Positions 57,212 to 64,000 of a DNA stretch of 64,000 nucleotides are shown piece by piece. Source of the DNA: Desulfosarcina sp963697405 (GTDB taxonomy: Bacteria; Desulfobacterota; Desulfobacteria; Desulfobacterales; Desulfosarcinaceae). A program made the translations under genes and the position numbers. The first letter of the stretch is position 1. The number at the start of each line of letters is the position of its first letter. The notes below the pieces were generated by a model, which saw only the letters and a program-made list of their open reading frames with translations, had not been told where the DNA came from and searched no databases. The stretch is from contig CAVONY010000043.1 of NCBI GenBank assembly GCA_963697405.1, forward strand, positions 1 to 64,000. The letters are read 5' to 3'.

Positions 57212-58366
57212 ATGTCATTCAAGCTGACCGATGAACAACTGATGATTCAGTCCATGGTTCGCGAGTTCTCCCGCAAGGTGGTGGCTGAGACCGCAGCGGA
57301 GCGCGACAAGACCAAGGAATTCCCCGCCAAAAACCTCAAACAGATGGCCGAGTTGGGTCTCCTGGGAATGATGGTCCCCTTCGATTACGAAGGATCGGAT
57401 TCGGACACGGTGGGCTACGTCCTGGCCCTTTCCGAAATCGCCTATTCCTGCGCCTCGACGGCGGTGGTCATGTCGGTGCACAATTCCATTGTCTGCGAAA
57501 GCATCCTGAATTTCGGCAGCGAAGACCAGAAGCAGCATTACCTCAAGGATCTGGCCATGGGCAAAACTATCGGCGCCTTTGCCCTGACCGAGCCCGATGC
57601 CGGTTCCGACCCGGTGAGCCAGCAGACCACGGCGGTGAAAGACGGGGACCACTACATCATCAACGGCACCAAACGCTTTATCACCACCGGCCAAAACTGC
57701 GGCCTGGTTATCGTCACCGCCAAGACCGATCCGGCTGCCCGCCACAAGGGAATCAGCACCTTTATCGTCACCAAGGACAACCCCGGGCTCAAAGTTGGCA
57801 ACTTGGAGGACAAGATGGGGTTGCGCGCTTCGGACACCACGGACCTGCATTTCGAGGAGTGCCGGGTGCCGGCATCGGATATGCTGGGACAAGCGGGTGA
57901 AGGGTTCAAGATCGTCATGAAGGGGCTCGACGGCGGTCGCATCGGCATTGCCGCCCAGAGCCTGGGTGTGGCCCAGGCAGCCTTCGATGCGGCCGTGAAA
58001 TATGCCAAGCAGCGGGACCAGTTCGGTCAGAAGATCTCCAAATTCCAGGGCTTGCGCTGGATCATCGCCGACATGGCCACCGAGATCGAGGCGGCCCGGC
58101 AACTCACCCTGTCCGCGGCCGCCATGAAGGACCGCAAGGAGCGCTTCACCCTCCAGGCTTCCATGGCCAAACTGTACGCGTCCGAAATGGTCAACCGGGT
58201 CACGGCCAAGGCTCTGCAGATGCATGGCGGATACGGTTTTACCACCGACTATCCGGTGGAGCGTTTCTACCGGGACGCCCGTGTGTTCACCATCTACGAA
58301 GGCACGTCGGAAATCCAGCGGGTGGTGATCTCCAATAATATTTTGAAGGACAAACGCGTTCCTTGA
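57212..58366 (+). CDS. Acyl-CoA dehydrogenase (short-chain/butyryl type)
   Basis: A 384-residue acyl-CoA dehydrogenase. It contains ALTEPDAGSDPVSQQTTAVKDG (FAD contacts), GRIGIAAQSLGVAQAAFDAAV, and LQMHGGYGFTTDYPVERFYRDARVFTIYEGTSEIQRVVI with the catalytic Glu in YEG (near residue 367). The wording is closest to butyryl-CoA dehydrogenases. It starts 11 nt after the cupin regulator and is likely the partner for hbd and thiolase in the same transcript. ETF genes are not in the window. Confidence 0.95.
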   Translation: MSFKLTDEQLMIQSMVREFSRKVVAETAAERDKTKEFPAKNLKQMAELGLLGMMVPFDYEGSDSDTVGYVLALSEIAYSCASTAVVMSVHNSIVCESILNFGSEDQKQHYLKDLAMGKTIGAFALTEPDAGSDPVSQQTTAVKDGDHYIINGTKRFITTGQNCGLVIVTAKTDPAARHKGISTFIVTKDNPGLKVGNLEDKMGLRASDTTDLHFEECRVPASDMLGQAGEGFKIVMKGLDGGRIGIAAQSLGVAQAAFDAAVKYAKQRDQFGQKISKFQGLRWIIADMATEIEAARQLTLSAAAMKDRKERFTLQASMAKLYASEMVNRVTAKALQMHGGYGFTTDYPVERFYRDARVFTIYEGTSEIQRVVISNNILKDKRVP

Positions 58367-58413
58367 AAACCAATACCATCAGTACCTAAACAATGGCTAA
58401 AAGGAGGACAATC

Positions 58414-58917
58414 ATGGTCAGAACGGAAATTTCCCTGTTCCTTAAAAACGAGCCCGGAGAGCTGGGGCGGCTGGCTACGCTCATGGGTGAAGCCGGCATC
58501 AATATCGATGCGCTGACCATCCAGGATGCATCGGCATATGTATTGGAGCTATTCAAGGCCAGGGGTAAATCCCTCAAACGCATCGCTTCGGCCGCCAGCT
58601 ACAATTCCATGCGCAAGGATTCAGCTCAGTTTGCCCTGATCCGCCTGCTTGCCGAAGACGGCAAGACCAACGCCGCCATCGATCTGCTTTCCCAGCATGA
58701 CTATACCTTCGACATCATGCCGGTGATTGCCGTTCAACTGGACAACAAACCCGGCGAACTGGCCCGGCTTTCATCCCAATTCGGTGAAGAGGGCATCAAC
58801 ATCAACTACGTATACGGCTCGGTGGCCGGCCCTGACGCCAAATGCCTGTTTGTCTTCTGTCCCGAGGACATCGATCTGGCATCCAAGATCTTTACCAAGG
58901 AAAAAAAGAGAAAGTAA
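58414..58917 (+). CDS. Tandem ACT-domain protein
   Basis: A 167-residue protein with two ACT-type domains: EISLFLKNEPGELGRLATLMGEAGINIDALTIQD (residues 4-37) and VIAVQLDNKPGELARLSSQFGEEGININYVYGS (near 107-139). ACT domains bind amino acids or related ligands and regulate enzymes; which ligand is unknown. ATG 58414 has AAGGAGG upstream and is preferred over 58393. It lies 47 nt after the acyl-CoA dehydrogenase. Confidence 0.88.
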   Translation: MVRTEISLFLKNEPGELGRLATLMGEAGINIDALTIQDASAYVLELFKARGKSLKRIASAASYNSMRKDSAQFALIRLLAEDGKTNAAIDLLSQHDYTFDIMPVIAVQLDNKPGELARLSSQFGEEGININYVYGSVAGPDAKCLFVFCPEDIDLASKIFTKEKKRK

Positions 58918-58921
58918 AACG

Positions 58922-59332
58922 TTAGATATTCGACATTGGTAGCCTTGTCGCTTTTTCTTGGGAAGGATGGGGATTGAAAGAAAAACGCTGCCCCTCAATC
59001 ACCCGGTAGGTGGTCTGGTGCATTGCTCCCCGTGCGTTCTTTGTGGCCGATCCGATCTTAAGGCGATTGCGCACGATACCGGAATCGGCAAGCAGGCGTC
59101 TTACATCTGTTACCGTGTAATTGGCGATACGATTATAATCGAAGCCGTGAAATGCCTTCCTATAATTCTCTCGTTTTTTCAGGATTGTCAGCCAACTCAG
59201 TCCGGCCTGCGATCCTTCCAAAATCAAGAACTCAAACAGAAGTCGGTCATCATGAATAGGAATACCCCATTCATCATCATTATAAGCGATGTATAAAGGG
59301 TCTTTTCCACACCATTTGCATCTGTTCTTCAT
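58922..59332 (-). pseudogene. tag: 3-methyladenine DNA glycosylase I, 3' truncated
   Basis: The first about 100 codons match Tag: CKWCGKDPLYIAYNDDEWGIP, then LFEFLILEGSQAGLSWLTILKKRENYRKAFHGFD and LLADSGIVRNRLKIGSATKNAR. The remaining 36 residues are unrelated to Tag, and the domain's C-terminal half, including its zinc-binding His/Cys near ...CFRH, is missing. The full enzyme is about 190 residues; this is 136. It therefore probably cannot fold as an active glycosylase. Confidence 0.8.
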
Positions 59333-59450
59333 TTCTCACCTTTACTCAACATTTTGCATGAAAAGACTCTCACAAATTCTTTTCTTCAGTAGATAGACGC
59401 CAGCGCCCATCTTATCTTGTCCGACGTCCAGTCACAGAAATACCATTAAT

Positions 59451-60650
59451 TCACCTCGTCAAACTATTGATTACAGTTTTCAGCACTGGTTTGAAGTTGG
59501 CAGGGGTGGTTTTGTGTAGCCGGATATTGTTACAGTTATTAAAGTGCAGGAAGGATGTGAGTTCTTTGTGCAGGGCAAGGGCAAAAGCGTCGGTTTTTAC
59601 GAGCCGTGGTTCCAGTGCAAGATGATGAATATGCAGCAGTGATTTTTTTCTCTCGGCTTTGCAGTCCATTCGTGCAACCAGTTTCCCATCCCATAATACG
59701 GGTAGAGAGAAATAGCCGTATTGACGTTTTTCCTCAGGGACATAGCATTCAATCAGAAAGTGAAAGTCAAATAGCGCCTGCATGCGCTTGCGCTGGATGA
59801 TCAGATTATCAAATGGCGAGAGTATTTTAAGCTTGCTGCGAGCTAGCGGTTTACTCAACAGCTCCAGTGAAGCTGGTAACGCATAATAGCTGTTACGGTC
59901 GGCACTGATCTGCAGCAATTCTCCATTCGAAACCATTTCCTGCAAGGTAGAAGAAACAAGCGGTTTGGTGTTTTTCAGCAAATAGGCTATTTCGGCAGGC
60001 TGCCCCAGTCCGTTTGCTTGCAGATATCGGGTGATCAGAAAACGGGCATATTCCTCCAGATCGGGCAGGGTGGTGTCAGTGTCTTCCGGTAATACCCGTT
60101 CGGTGAGATCATAAACCTTGTGGAATTTAACCCGGTAAGGAACCATGAGTTCACCCTGCATTAATAGATATTCCAGGGCGCGTTTGGCGGGTTTGCTCTT
60201 CCATTCGCCGGTCTTTTTACCGGTATGTTCAAAGTCTTTGGCCATCAAAGGGCCTTCGGCAGCAATGCGCTTGAGCACCGATTTCATCAGTCGTTCATCG
60301 CGCTCATACCAGTGATTCTGATCACCGTTTGCTATTGCCTGTTTGCGGGGTAAGCTGTATCGGTAGTCGCGCATGGGCAGGTAGGCGGCAGCGTGAGACC
60401 AGTATTCAAAAACCTGTTTATCGGCAATCAGCTGACTGAGATGGGAGGTTTTGTAGCGAGGGTTGCGATTCCACAGGGTATGGTGATGGGCGCGCTGAAT
60501 TGCCGAAATCGTATCAATCTGGATGTAGCCAAGATGCTCAACAGCTGACAGCGTGGCTGCAATTGCACTACCGGTTTGCTTTGCTGGTGGCAGCCTCTGT
60601 GACAGCAACACCAGTTTTCTAGCTTGTTGAATAGAAAGTGATTCTGTCAT
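59451..60650 (-). CDS. YcaQ-type crosslink-repair DNA glycosylase (HTH_42)
   Basis: A 399-residue winged-helix protein of the YcaQ/AZL family, which excises interstrand-crosslink adducts. The catalytic motif appears as LGYIQIDTISAIQRAHHHTLW (near residues 40-60; Q-x-D = QID). C-terminal FHFLIECYVPEEKRQYGYFSLPVLWDGKLVARMD is the family's conserved block. The gene is more AT-rich in codon use than neighbours and adjoins a decayed tag gene, so it may be acquired. No ribosome binding site is strong. Confidence 0.85.
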   Translation of the reverse strand: MTESLSIQQARKLVLLSQRLPPAKQTGSAIAATLSAVEHLGYIQIDTISAIQRAHHHTLWNRNPRYKTSHLSQLIADKQVFEYWSHAAAYLPMRDYRYSLPRKQAIANGDQNHWYERDERLMKSVLKRIAAEGPLMAKDFEHTGKKTGEWKSKPAKRALEYLLMQGELMVPYRVKFHKVYDLTERVLPEDTDTTLPDLEEYARFLITRYLQANGLGQPAEIAYLLKNTKPLVSSTLQEMVSNGELLQISADRNSYYALPASLELLSKPLARSKLKILSPFDNLIIQRKRMQALFDFHFLIECYVPEEKRQYGYFSLPVLWDGKLVARMDCKAERKKSLLHIHHLALEPRLVKTDAFALALHKELTSFLHFNNCNNIRLHKTTPANFKPVLKTVINSLTR

Positions 60651-60762
60651 TTTAGTGGTCAGCTTGACGCCATTGATGTTCGGCTTTTAGCATTTCGTCA
60701 TTTCATTATTATGTCAAAGAGATAATTGAGAATAATCCTACTTCAAAAATGGAGGGCTTACT
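60651..60762. other. Spacer upstream of ycaQ, nothing recognised
   Basis: No clear promoter or repeat. Confidence 0.3.
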
Positions 60763-60879
60763 ATGTTCAATAATTCGACTGCGCCTGAAAACGCGTCGAT
60801 TACCGGTAACCGTCTTCAGTACGAGCGAAATCCAGATTATGCAAGCGCAGGTGGAATAGGGTATTCTGCCCGGTTATAG
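60763..60879 (+). CDS. Small ORF of 38 codons
   Basis: An ATG follows a good ribosome binding site (GGAGGG, 6 nt spacing). The encoded peptide is MFNNSTAPENASITGNRLQ followed by a hydrophilic YERNPDYASAGGIGYSARL tail. It is too short for family assignment, so this is a candidate only. Confidence 0.3.
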   Translation: MFNNSTAPENASITGNRLQYERNPDYASAGGIGYSARL

Positions 60880-61006
60880 GTTCTACCTGCCAATAGCCGT
60901 CTAAAACCCACCCATTGATATTTCCGCTATCGTTGTAATATTTTTAGTATCGTTCAGCAACAAAACTCAAAACCAATTCAAAACCTACCCGCATTGGAGG
61001 TTTGAC

Positions 61007-61219
61007 ATGAACAAACAAGATTGCGTTAGCGAAAAATGGTCGAGCCGAACCATCGGGCTTATCATTCTGCCCCTGGCAATGGCACTGGGTTTTCTGGGCT
61101 TTCTGATTCTTCCGGTGGTAGGGTTGTTCTTTGCCGTTCCGCTGTTTATCCTCTCTTTCTTCTTTATCGCGGCGCCCGAGAGCAAGGTATGCCGACTGAT
61201 TCTGCGCAAAGATACGTAA
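61007..61219 (+). CDS. Small membrane protein, unknown
   Basis: A 70-residue protein with two adjacent hydrophobic segments (TIGLIILPLAMALGFLGFLI and LPVVGLFFAVPLFILSFFFI) and a basic C-terminus. GGAGG lies 6 nt before the ATG and a terminator follows, so it is probably a real single-gene transcript. Family and function are not recognised. Confidence 0.6.
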   Translation: MNKQDCVSEKWSSRTIGLIILPLAMALGFLGFLILPVVGLFFAVPLFILSFFFIAAPESKVCRLILRKDT

Positions 61220-61235
61220 GATTGGCGACACGTGG

Positions 61236-61281
61236 AGCCGGGTGTGGCCTTGGCCGTTTGTACAGTCACGCCCGGCCTTTT
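61236..61281 (+). terminator. Terminator after the small membrane protein
   Basis: GCCGGGTGTG pairs with CACGCCCGGC (61267-61276) and is followed by CTTTT. It lies shortly after the stop of the 61007 gene and before arsR. Confidence 0.55.
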
Positions 61282-61494
61282 ACCTAACGCCCCAAAATAG
61301 ATGTTTTTTCATTGATAAATCTATGAAAATTATCGACTCCCATCCACAATAGCTGGCGACCTTTTGCGCTATAGTGAAGCGCCGGACCCACCCCTTGCAA
61401 CCCATGAAAAACGTGATTGACAGCCTCACGTCCAGCATATATCGTCTTTTTACGATTAATGCGTGGCACCATTGTAGTCAAAGCGAAATCATCC

Positions 61495-61785
61495 ATGAAT
61501 CCAAACGGTGAATCAATCCTGGATGCCTCTGCCTTTTCCGGAATCTGTAAAGCCCTGGGACATCCGGCCAGAATTCGGATCATTGAGCACCTCAAGGCCA
61601 TCGACCGGTGCATCTGTGGCGAGATCGTCCAGATTCTGCCTTTGGCCCAGTCCACCGTGAGCCAGCACTTGAAAGTGCTCAAGGCCGCCGGAATCGTCAA
61701 GGGGGAGGTCGAGGGCCCGCGTACTTGTTACTGCCTGAACAGGGAGATACTGGACCGCTTCAAGAGAACCGCCGGTTCGATTTGA
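61495..61785 (+). CDS. ArsR-family metalloregulator upstream of hgcAB
   Basis: A 96-residue winged-helix repressor. It shows GICKALGHPARIRIIEHLKAIDRCICGEIVQILPLAQSTVSQHLKVLKAAGIVKGE, the ArsR core, with the metal-sensing C-x-C in RCICGE (compare ELCVCDL in arsenic sensors) and a second C-x-C in TCYCLN near the C-terminus. ArsR-like regulators have been reported beside hgcAB in sulfate-reducing methylators. ATG 61495 is chosen; the longer frame from 61417 is not conserved. It ends 41 nt before hgcA, so it probably controls it in response to a metal(loid). Confidence 0.88.
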   Translation: MNPNGESILDASAFSGICKALGHPARIRIIEHLKAIDRCICGEIVQILPLAQSTVSQHLKVLKAAGIVKGEVEGPRTCYCLNREILDRFKRTAGSI

Positions 61786-61826
61786 CAGCCGGTGGAAGAC
61801 TGGCGCTTTGCCGTGCGAGGTAAACG

Positions 61827-63038
61827 ATGACAGCATCATGTTGTCCGGAAGAAAAAGACCGCACCACCTCATCCCGTTGCAGCTGCCACGAGACACCTTC
61901 CGCGGGTCTGAAACCGGATTTTCCGATACTTGGCCATGATGCGGAGCCATGTTGCGGCGTTCAAGCGCCTGAACCCGGCAGTCCCTATGAAAAACCCGGA
62001 TATCGTCTCTGGGGGTTTGTGGCCGATTTTGTGCAGACCCCGGCGGGAGAGGTTCCGCGGGTGCACAGCCGATTGGACCGCGAAGACCGCATTGGAACCG
62101 TTCTATCGCGCCTGGGCATCGGCCGGGACAGTTACAGCATCGCTCCCGGCCTCTACGGGATCGGTTTGCCGGACTCAGGGTCACCGGTGATGGTGACGGC
62201 CAACTACAAACTTACCTTTGATAGCCTGCGTGGTTCGCTCGACGGCATCGATGCCTGGATTCTGGTGCTGGACACAAAGAGCATCAATGTCTGGTGCGCG
62301 GCTGGCAAGGGAACCTTCTCCACTATAGAAGTGGCGGAACGGGTGAAGGCGGCACAACTTGAAAGTGTCGTCACCCACCGGCGCCTGATTCTGCCTCAGC
62401 TCGCTGCCACCGCGGTTTCCGCGCGCCAGGTAAAAAAAATGTGCGGCTTCGAGGTGGTCTGGGGGCCGGTGCACGCCAAAAACATCGGTGCATTCCTGGA
62501 TGCGGACATGCATGCCGCCCCGGCCATGCGCAAGGTCACCTTTACCCTAAAGGAGCGGGTGGAGCTCATTCCGGTAGAGCTCAACCACATGGGCAAGCCG
62601 ACCCTCTACCTGATTCCGGCGCTGTTTCTGCTGTCCGGGTTGGGCCAGGGCTTTTTTTCAGTTGCCGCAGCCGTTTCAAGGGGCCTGTCTGCCATACTGG
62701 CTTATATTTTGGCAGTGGTGGGCGGCGCCGTTCTGGCGCCGATCTTTCTGCCCTGGCTGCCGGGAAGGGCCTTCGCCCATAAAGGCGCCGTTCTCGGTGC
62801 CGCGGCCGGCGCCCTGCTTTCGGCCGGGTTTGCCGAACGGCTGGCCCTGTTGGAAATGCTGGCCCTGACGCTCTTCATCATGGCCGTCAGTTCGTATCTG
62901 GCCATGAATTTTACCGGCTCGACGCCTTTTACTTCCCCCACCGGTGTGGAAAAGGAGATGCGCAGAGCCATCCCGGCCCAGGCGGTCGGAGCTCTGGCTG
63001 CCATCATCTTATGGGTTGGGGCCGGATTCATGAAATAG
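61827..63038 (+). CDS. hgcA: HgcA corrinoid protein of mercury methylation
   Basis: A 403-residue protein with the diagnostic cap-helix motif NVWCAAGKGTF (residues 154-164); Cys157 would be the cobalt ligand of the corrinoid. The corrinoid-binding part (about 60-260) is followed by four or five hydrophobic helices (TLYLIPALFLLSGLGQGFF, then ILAYILAVVGGAVLAPIFL, and more), as in HgcA, which transfers a methyl group to Hg(II). The N-terminus has an extra Cys-rich stretch with C5, C6, C18, C20, C42 and C43. HgcB follows 29 nt later. Confidence 0.95.
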   Translation: MTASCCPEEKDRTTSSRCSCHETPSAGLKPDFPILGHDAEPCCGVQAPEPGSPYEKPGYRLWGFVADFVQTPAGEVPRVHSRLDREDRIGTVLSRLGIGRDSYSIAPGLYGIGLPDSGSPVMVTANYKLTFDSLRGSLDGIDAWILVLDTKSINVWCAAGKGTFSTIEVAERVKAAQLESVVTHRRLILPQLAATAVSARQVKKMCGFEVVWGPVHAKNIGAFLDADMHAAPAMRKVTFTLKERVELIPVELNHMGKPTLYLIPALFLLSGLGQGFFSVAAAVSRGLSAILAYILAVVGGAVLAPIFLPWLPGRAFAHKGAVLGAAAGALLSAGFAERLALLEMLALTLFIMAVSSYLAMNFTGSTPFTSPTGVEKEMRRAIPAQAVGALAAIILWVGAGFMK

Positions 63039-63067
63039 TGCCAATCGTCAATAACAGGAGAAAGACA

Positions 63068-63475
63068 ATGGAACAATTCAGATACCTGCCCGATGTGACC
63101 ACCCTCGAATACGAGGAGGATTTATGTGTGGGCTGCGGGTCCTGCGAAATGGTCTGTCCCCACGGCGTATTTGCCATGAATGGCAAAAAAGTGCTGATGG
63201 TGGATAAGGATGGCTGCATGGAATGCGGTGCCTGCGCCCTAAACTGCCCTACGGCTGCCATCCGGGTGACCCCGGGCGTGGGTTGTGCGGCTTACATTAT
63301 CTCTGGATGGATAAACGGCAAGGAGAACGCCAGTTGCGGAGGGGAAGGGGTTGGCTATCAGGCACGTGACCTGAAAAAGACGACAGACCTGTTGAAGCGG
63401 TCACCGCTCCGCGCTATGAAGATACCCGAGTGCCTGCTGCTGTTACACATGCTCTATTCACTTTTTAGAATTTGA
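63068..63475 (+). CDS. hgcB: HgcB ferredoxin of mercury methylation
   Basis: A 135-residue 2[4Fe-4S] ferredoxin: CVGCGSCEMVCP (C20, C23, C26, C30) and CMECGACALNCP (C50, C53, C56, C60), then the HgcB-specific GVGC with Cys73. It would reduce the HgcA corrinoid and is required for methylation. Most HgcB proteins are about 95 residues and end in a Cys pair; here the chain has single Cys at 90 and 122 and an unusual 40-residue tail ending PECLLLLHMLYSLFRI. ATG has AGGAGA upstream. Confidence 0.93.
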   Translation: MEQFRYLPDVTTLEYEEDLCVGCGSCEMVCPHGVFAMNGKKVLMVDKDGCMECGACALNCPTAAIRVTPGVGCAAYIISGWINGKENASCGGEGVGYQARDLKKTTDLLKRSPLRAMKIPECLLLLHMLYSLFRI

Positions 63476-63519
63476 CTATGGTTGGAAAGAAATCGGAGAT
63501 TTCAATTCGAAATCATTCA

Positions 63520-64000
63520 TTACAGATAGACCGGATAGTCTCGGCAAATTGAAGCCACTTCCGACGCGACATGGTCCAGGGTTTCCCGCTTCCCGCCACT
63601 GCTTATAACAGCATCAATAAGACCGGCAACACGCCTTGCTCCATCCATTTCGATTCCTCTGGCACTGATGGCCGACGCACCGACCCGAATGCCGCTGGCC
63701 TGATCCGGTGACTGCGGGTCGTTTGGAATCACGTTGCGATTAACGATGATTCCTGTCGATTCGAGCATCCTTTCAGCATCTCTGCCCAATAGTCTTTTGG
63801 AGCGAAGATCAATCAGAACCATGTGATTGTCCGTACCGCCGGAAACGAGACGATAACCACGTTTTCTAAGTTCATCGGCCATGGCGGCGGCGTTGTTAAC
63901 GATCCGCTTCTGCACGGTGGCAAATTCTGGGGTATCGGCAAGGTGAAAGCAGACTGCTTTAGCGGCCACCTGGTTCAATGCGGGAGTGCCCTGGCTGCCC
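63520..64000 (-). CDS. glyA: Serine hydroxymethyltransferase, C-terminal part
   Basis: The gene runs off the window end; about 160 C-terminal residues are visible. They read GSQGTPALNQVAAKAVCFH, YRLVSGGTDNHMVLIDLRSKRLLG and GIIVNRNVIPNDPQSPDQASGIRVGASAISARG, which match GlyA (glycine/serine and one-carbon folate exchange). It is convergent with hgcB; the 44-nt gap shows no clear terminator. Confidence 0.9.
   Translation of the reverse strand, partial: GSQGTPALNQVAAKAVCFHLADTPEFATVQKRIVNNAAAMADELRKRGYRLVSGGTDNHMVLIDLRSKRLLGRDAERMLESTGIIVNRNVIPNDPQSPDQASGIRVGASAISARGIEMDGARRVAGLIDAVISSGGKRETLDHVASEVASICRDYPVYL

Noticed and set aside
61036..61287. Overlapping 83-codon frame in the small membrane protein region
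   Set aside because: The 61007 frame has a strong ribosome binding site and membrane segments; this frame has neither.

Overview
The window reads as chromosome of an anaerobic deltaproteobacterium (Desulfobacterota, probably near Desulfosarcina/Desulfatitalea). This is inferred from gene content: an hgcAB-type mercury-methylation pair, a beta-oxidation cluster built around a fused B12-dependent acyl-CoA mutase, and a sigma54 NO regulator beside membrane nitrate reductase genes. No rRNA, tRNA, CRISPR array or intact transposase was seen.

Layout. 1-7.6 kb is a decayed accessory region: a DUF3179 remnant, an HxlR/VOC divergent pair, a PagL-like outer-membrane protein, an unknown frameshifted gene, then a glycosyltransferase and an SGNH hydrolase separated by palindromes resembling integron attC sites. 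7.6-12.2 kb is a nitric-oxide module: NorR-like sigma54 regulator, hemerythrin-like protein with a -24/-12 promoter, and a quinol NO reductase that is broken twice. 12.2-21.7 kb (minus) is a nitrate respiration operon narGHJI-narK that runs on into a DHOD-like flavoprotein and two small unknown genes. 22-28 kb holds scattered regulators, an aminotransferase, an SDR, an ECF sigma/anti-sigma pair, a YiiX-like cysteine hydrolase and long repeat-rich spacers.

28.4-41.4 kb is a sugar and NADPH block on the plus strand: pgl, glk, a TVP38 membrane protein, zwf, tal, gnd, a large glucosidase, a glucose-dehydrogenase-like SDR and a DEP-domain fused MerA-like flavoprotein. 41.5-46 kb (minus) is a chromate-resistance operon chrB-MFS-chrA-rhodanese/HD. 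Next come mscL, a lipoprotein and a secreted trypsin-like protease.

48.7-58.9 kb is a TetR-headed acyl-CoA degradation cluster: acyl-CoA dehydrogenase, IcmF, thiolase, 3-hydroxyacyl-CoA dehydrogenase, XRE-cupin regulator, second acyl-CoA dehydrogenase, ACT protein. It fits (iso)butyrate oxidation, but enoyl-CoA hydratase, ETF and CoA-activation genes are not here. 58.9-60.7 kb holds a truncated tag gene and a YcaQ-type glycosylase. 61.5-63.5 kb is arsR-hgcA-hgcB, the most notable system in the window. The window ends inside glyA.

Several repeat families occupy the spacers: a 124-163 bp element with terminal inverted repeats (four copies), a REP-like hairpin family (two copies), AT-rich repeats around the glucosidase gene, and a duplicated fragment of the SDR gene.
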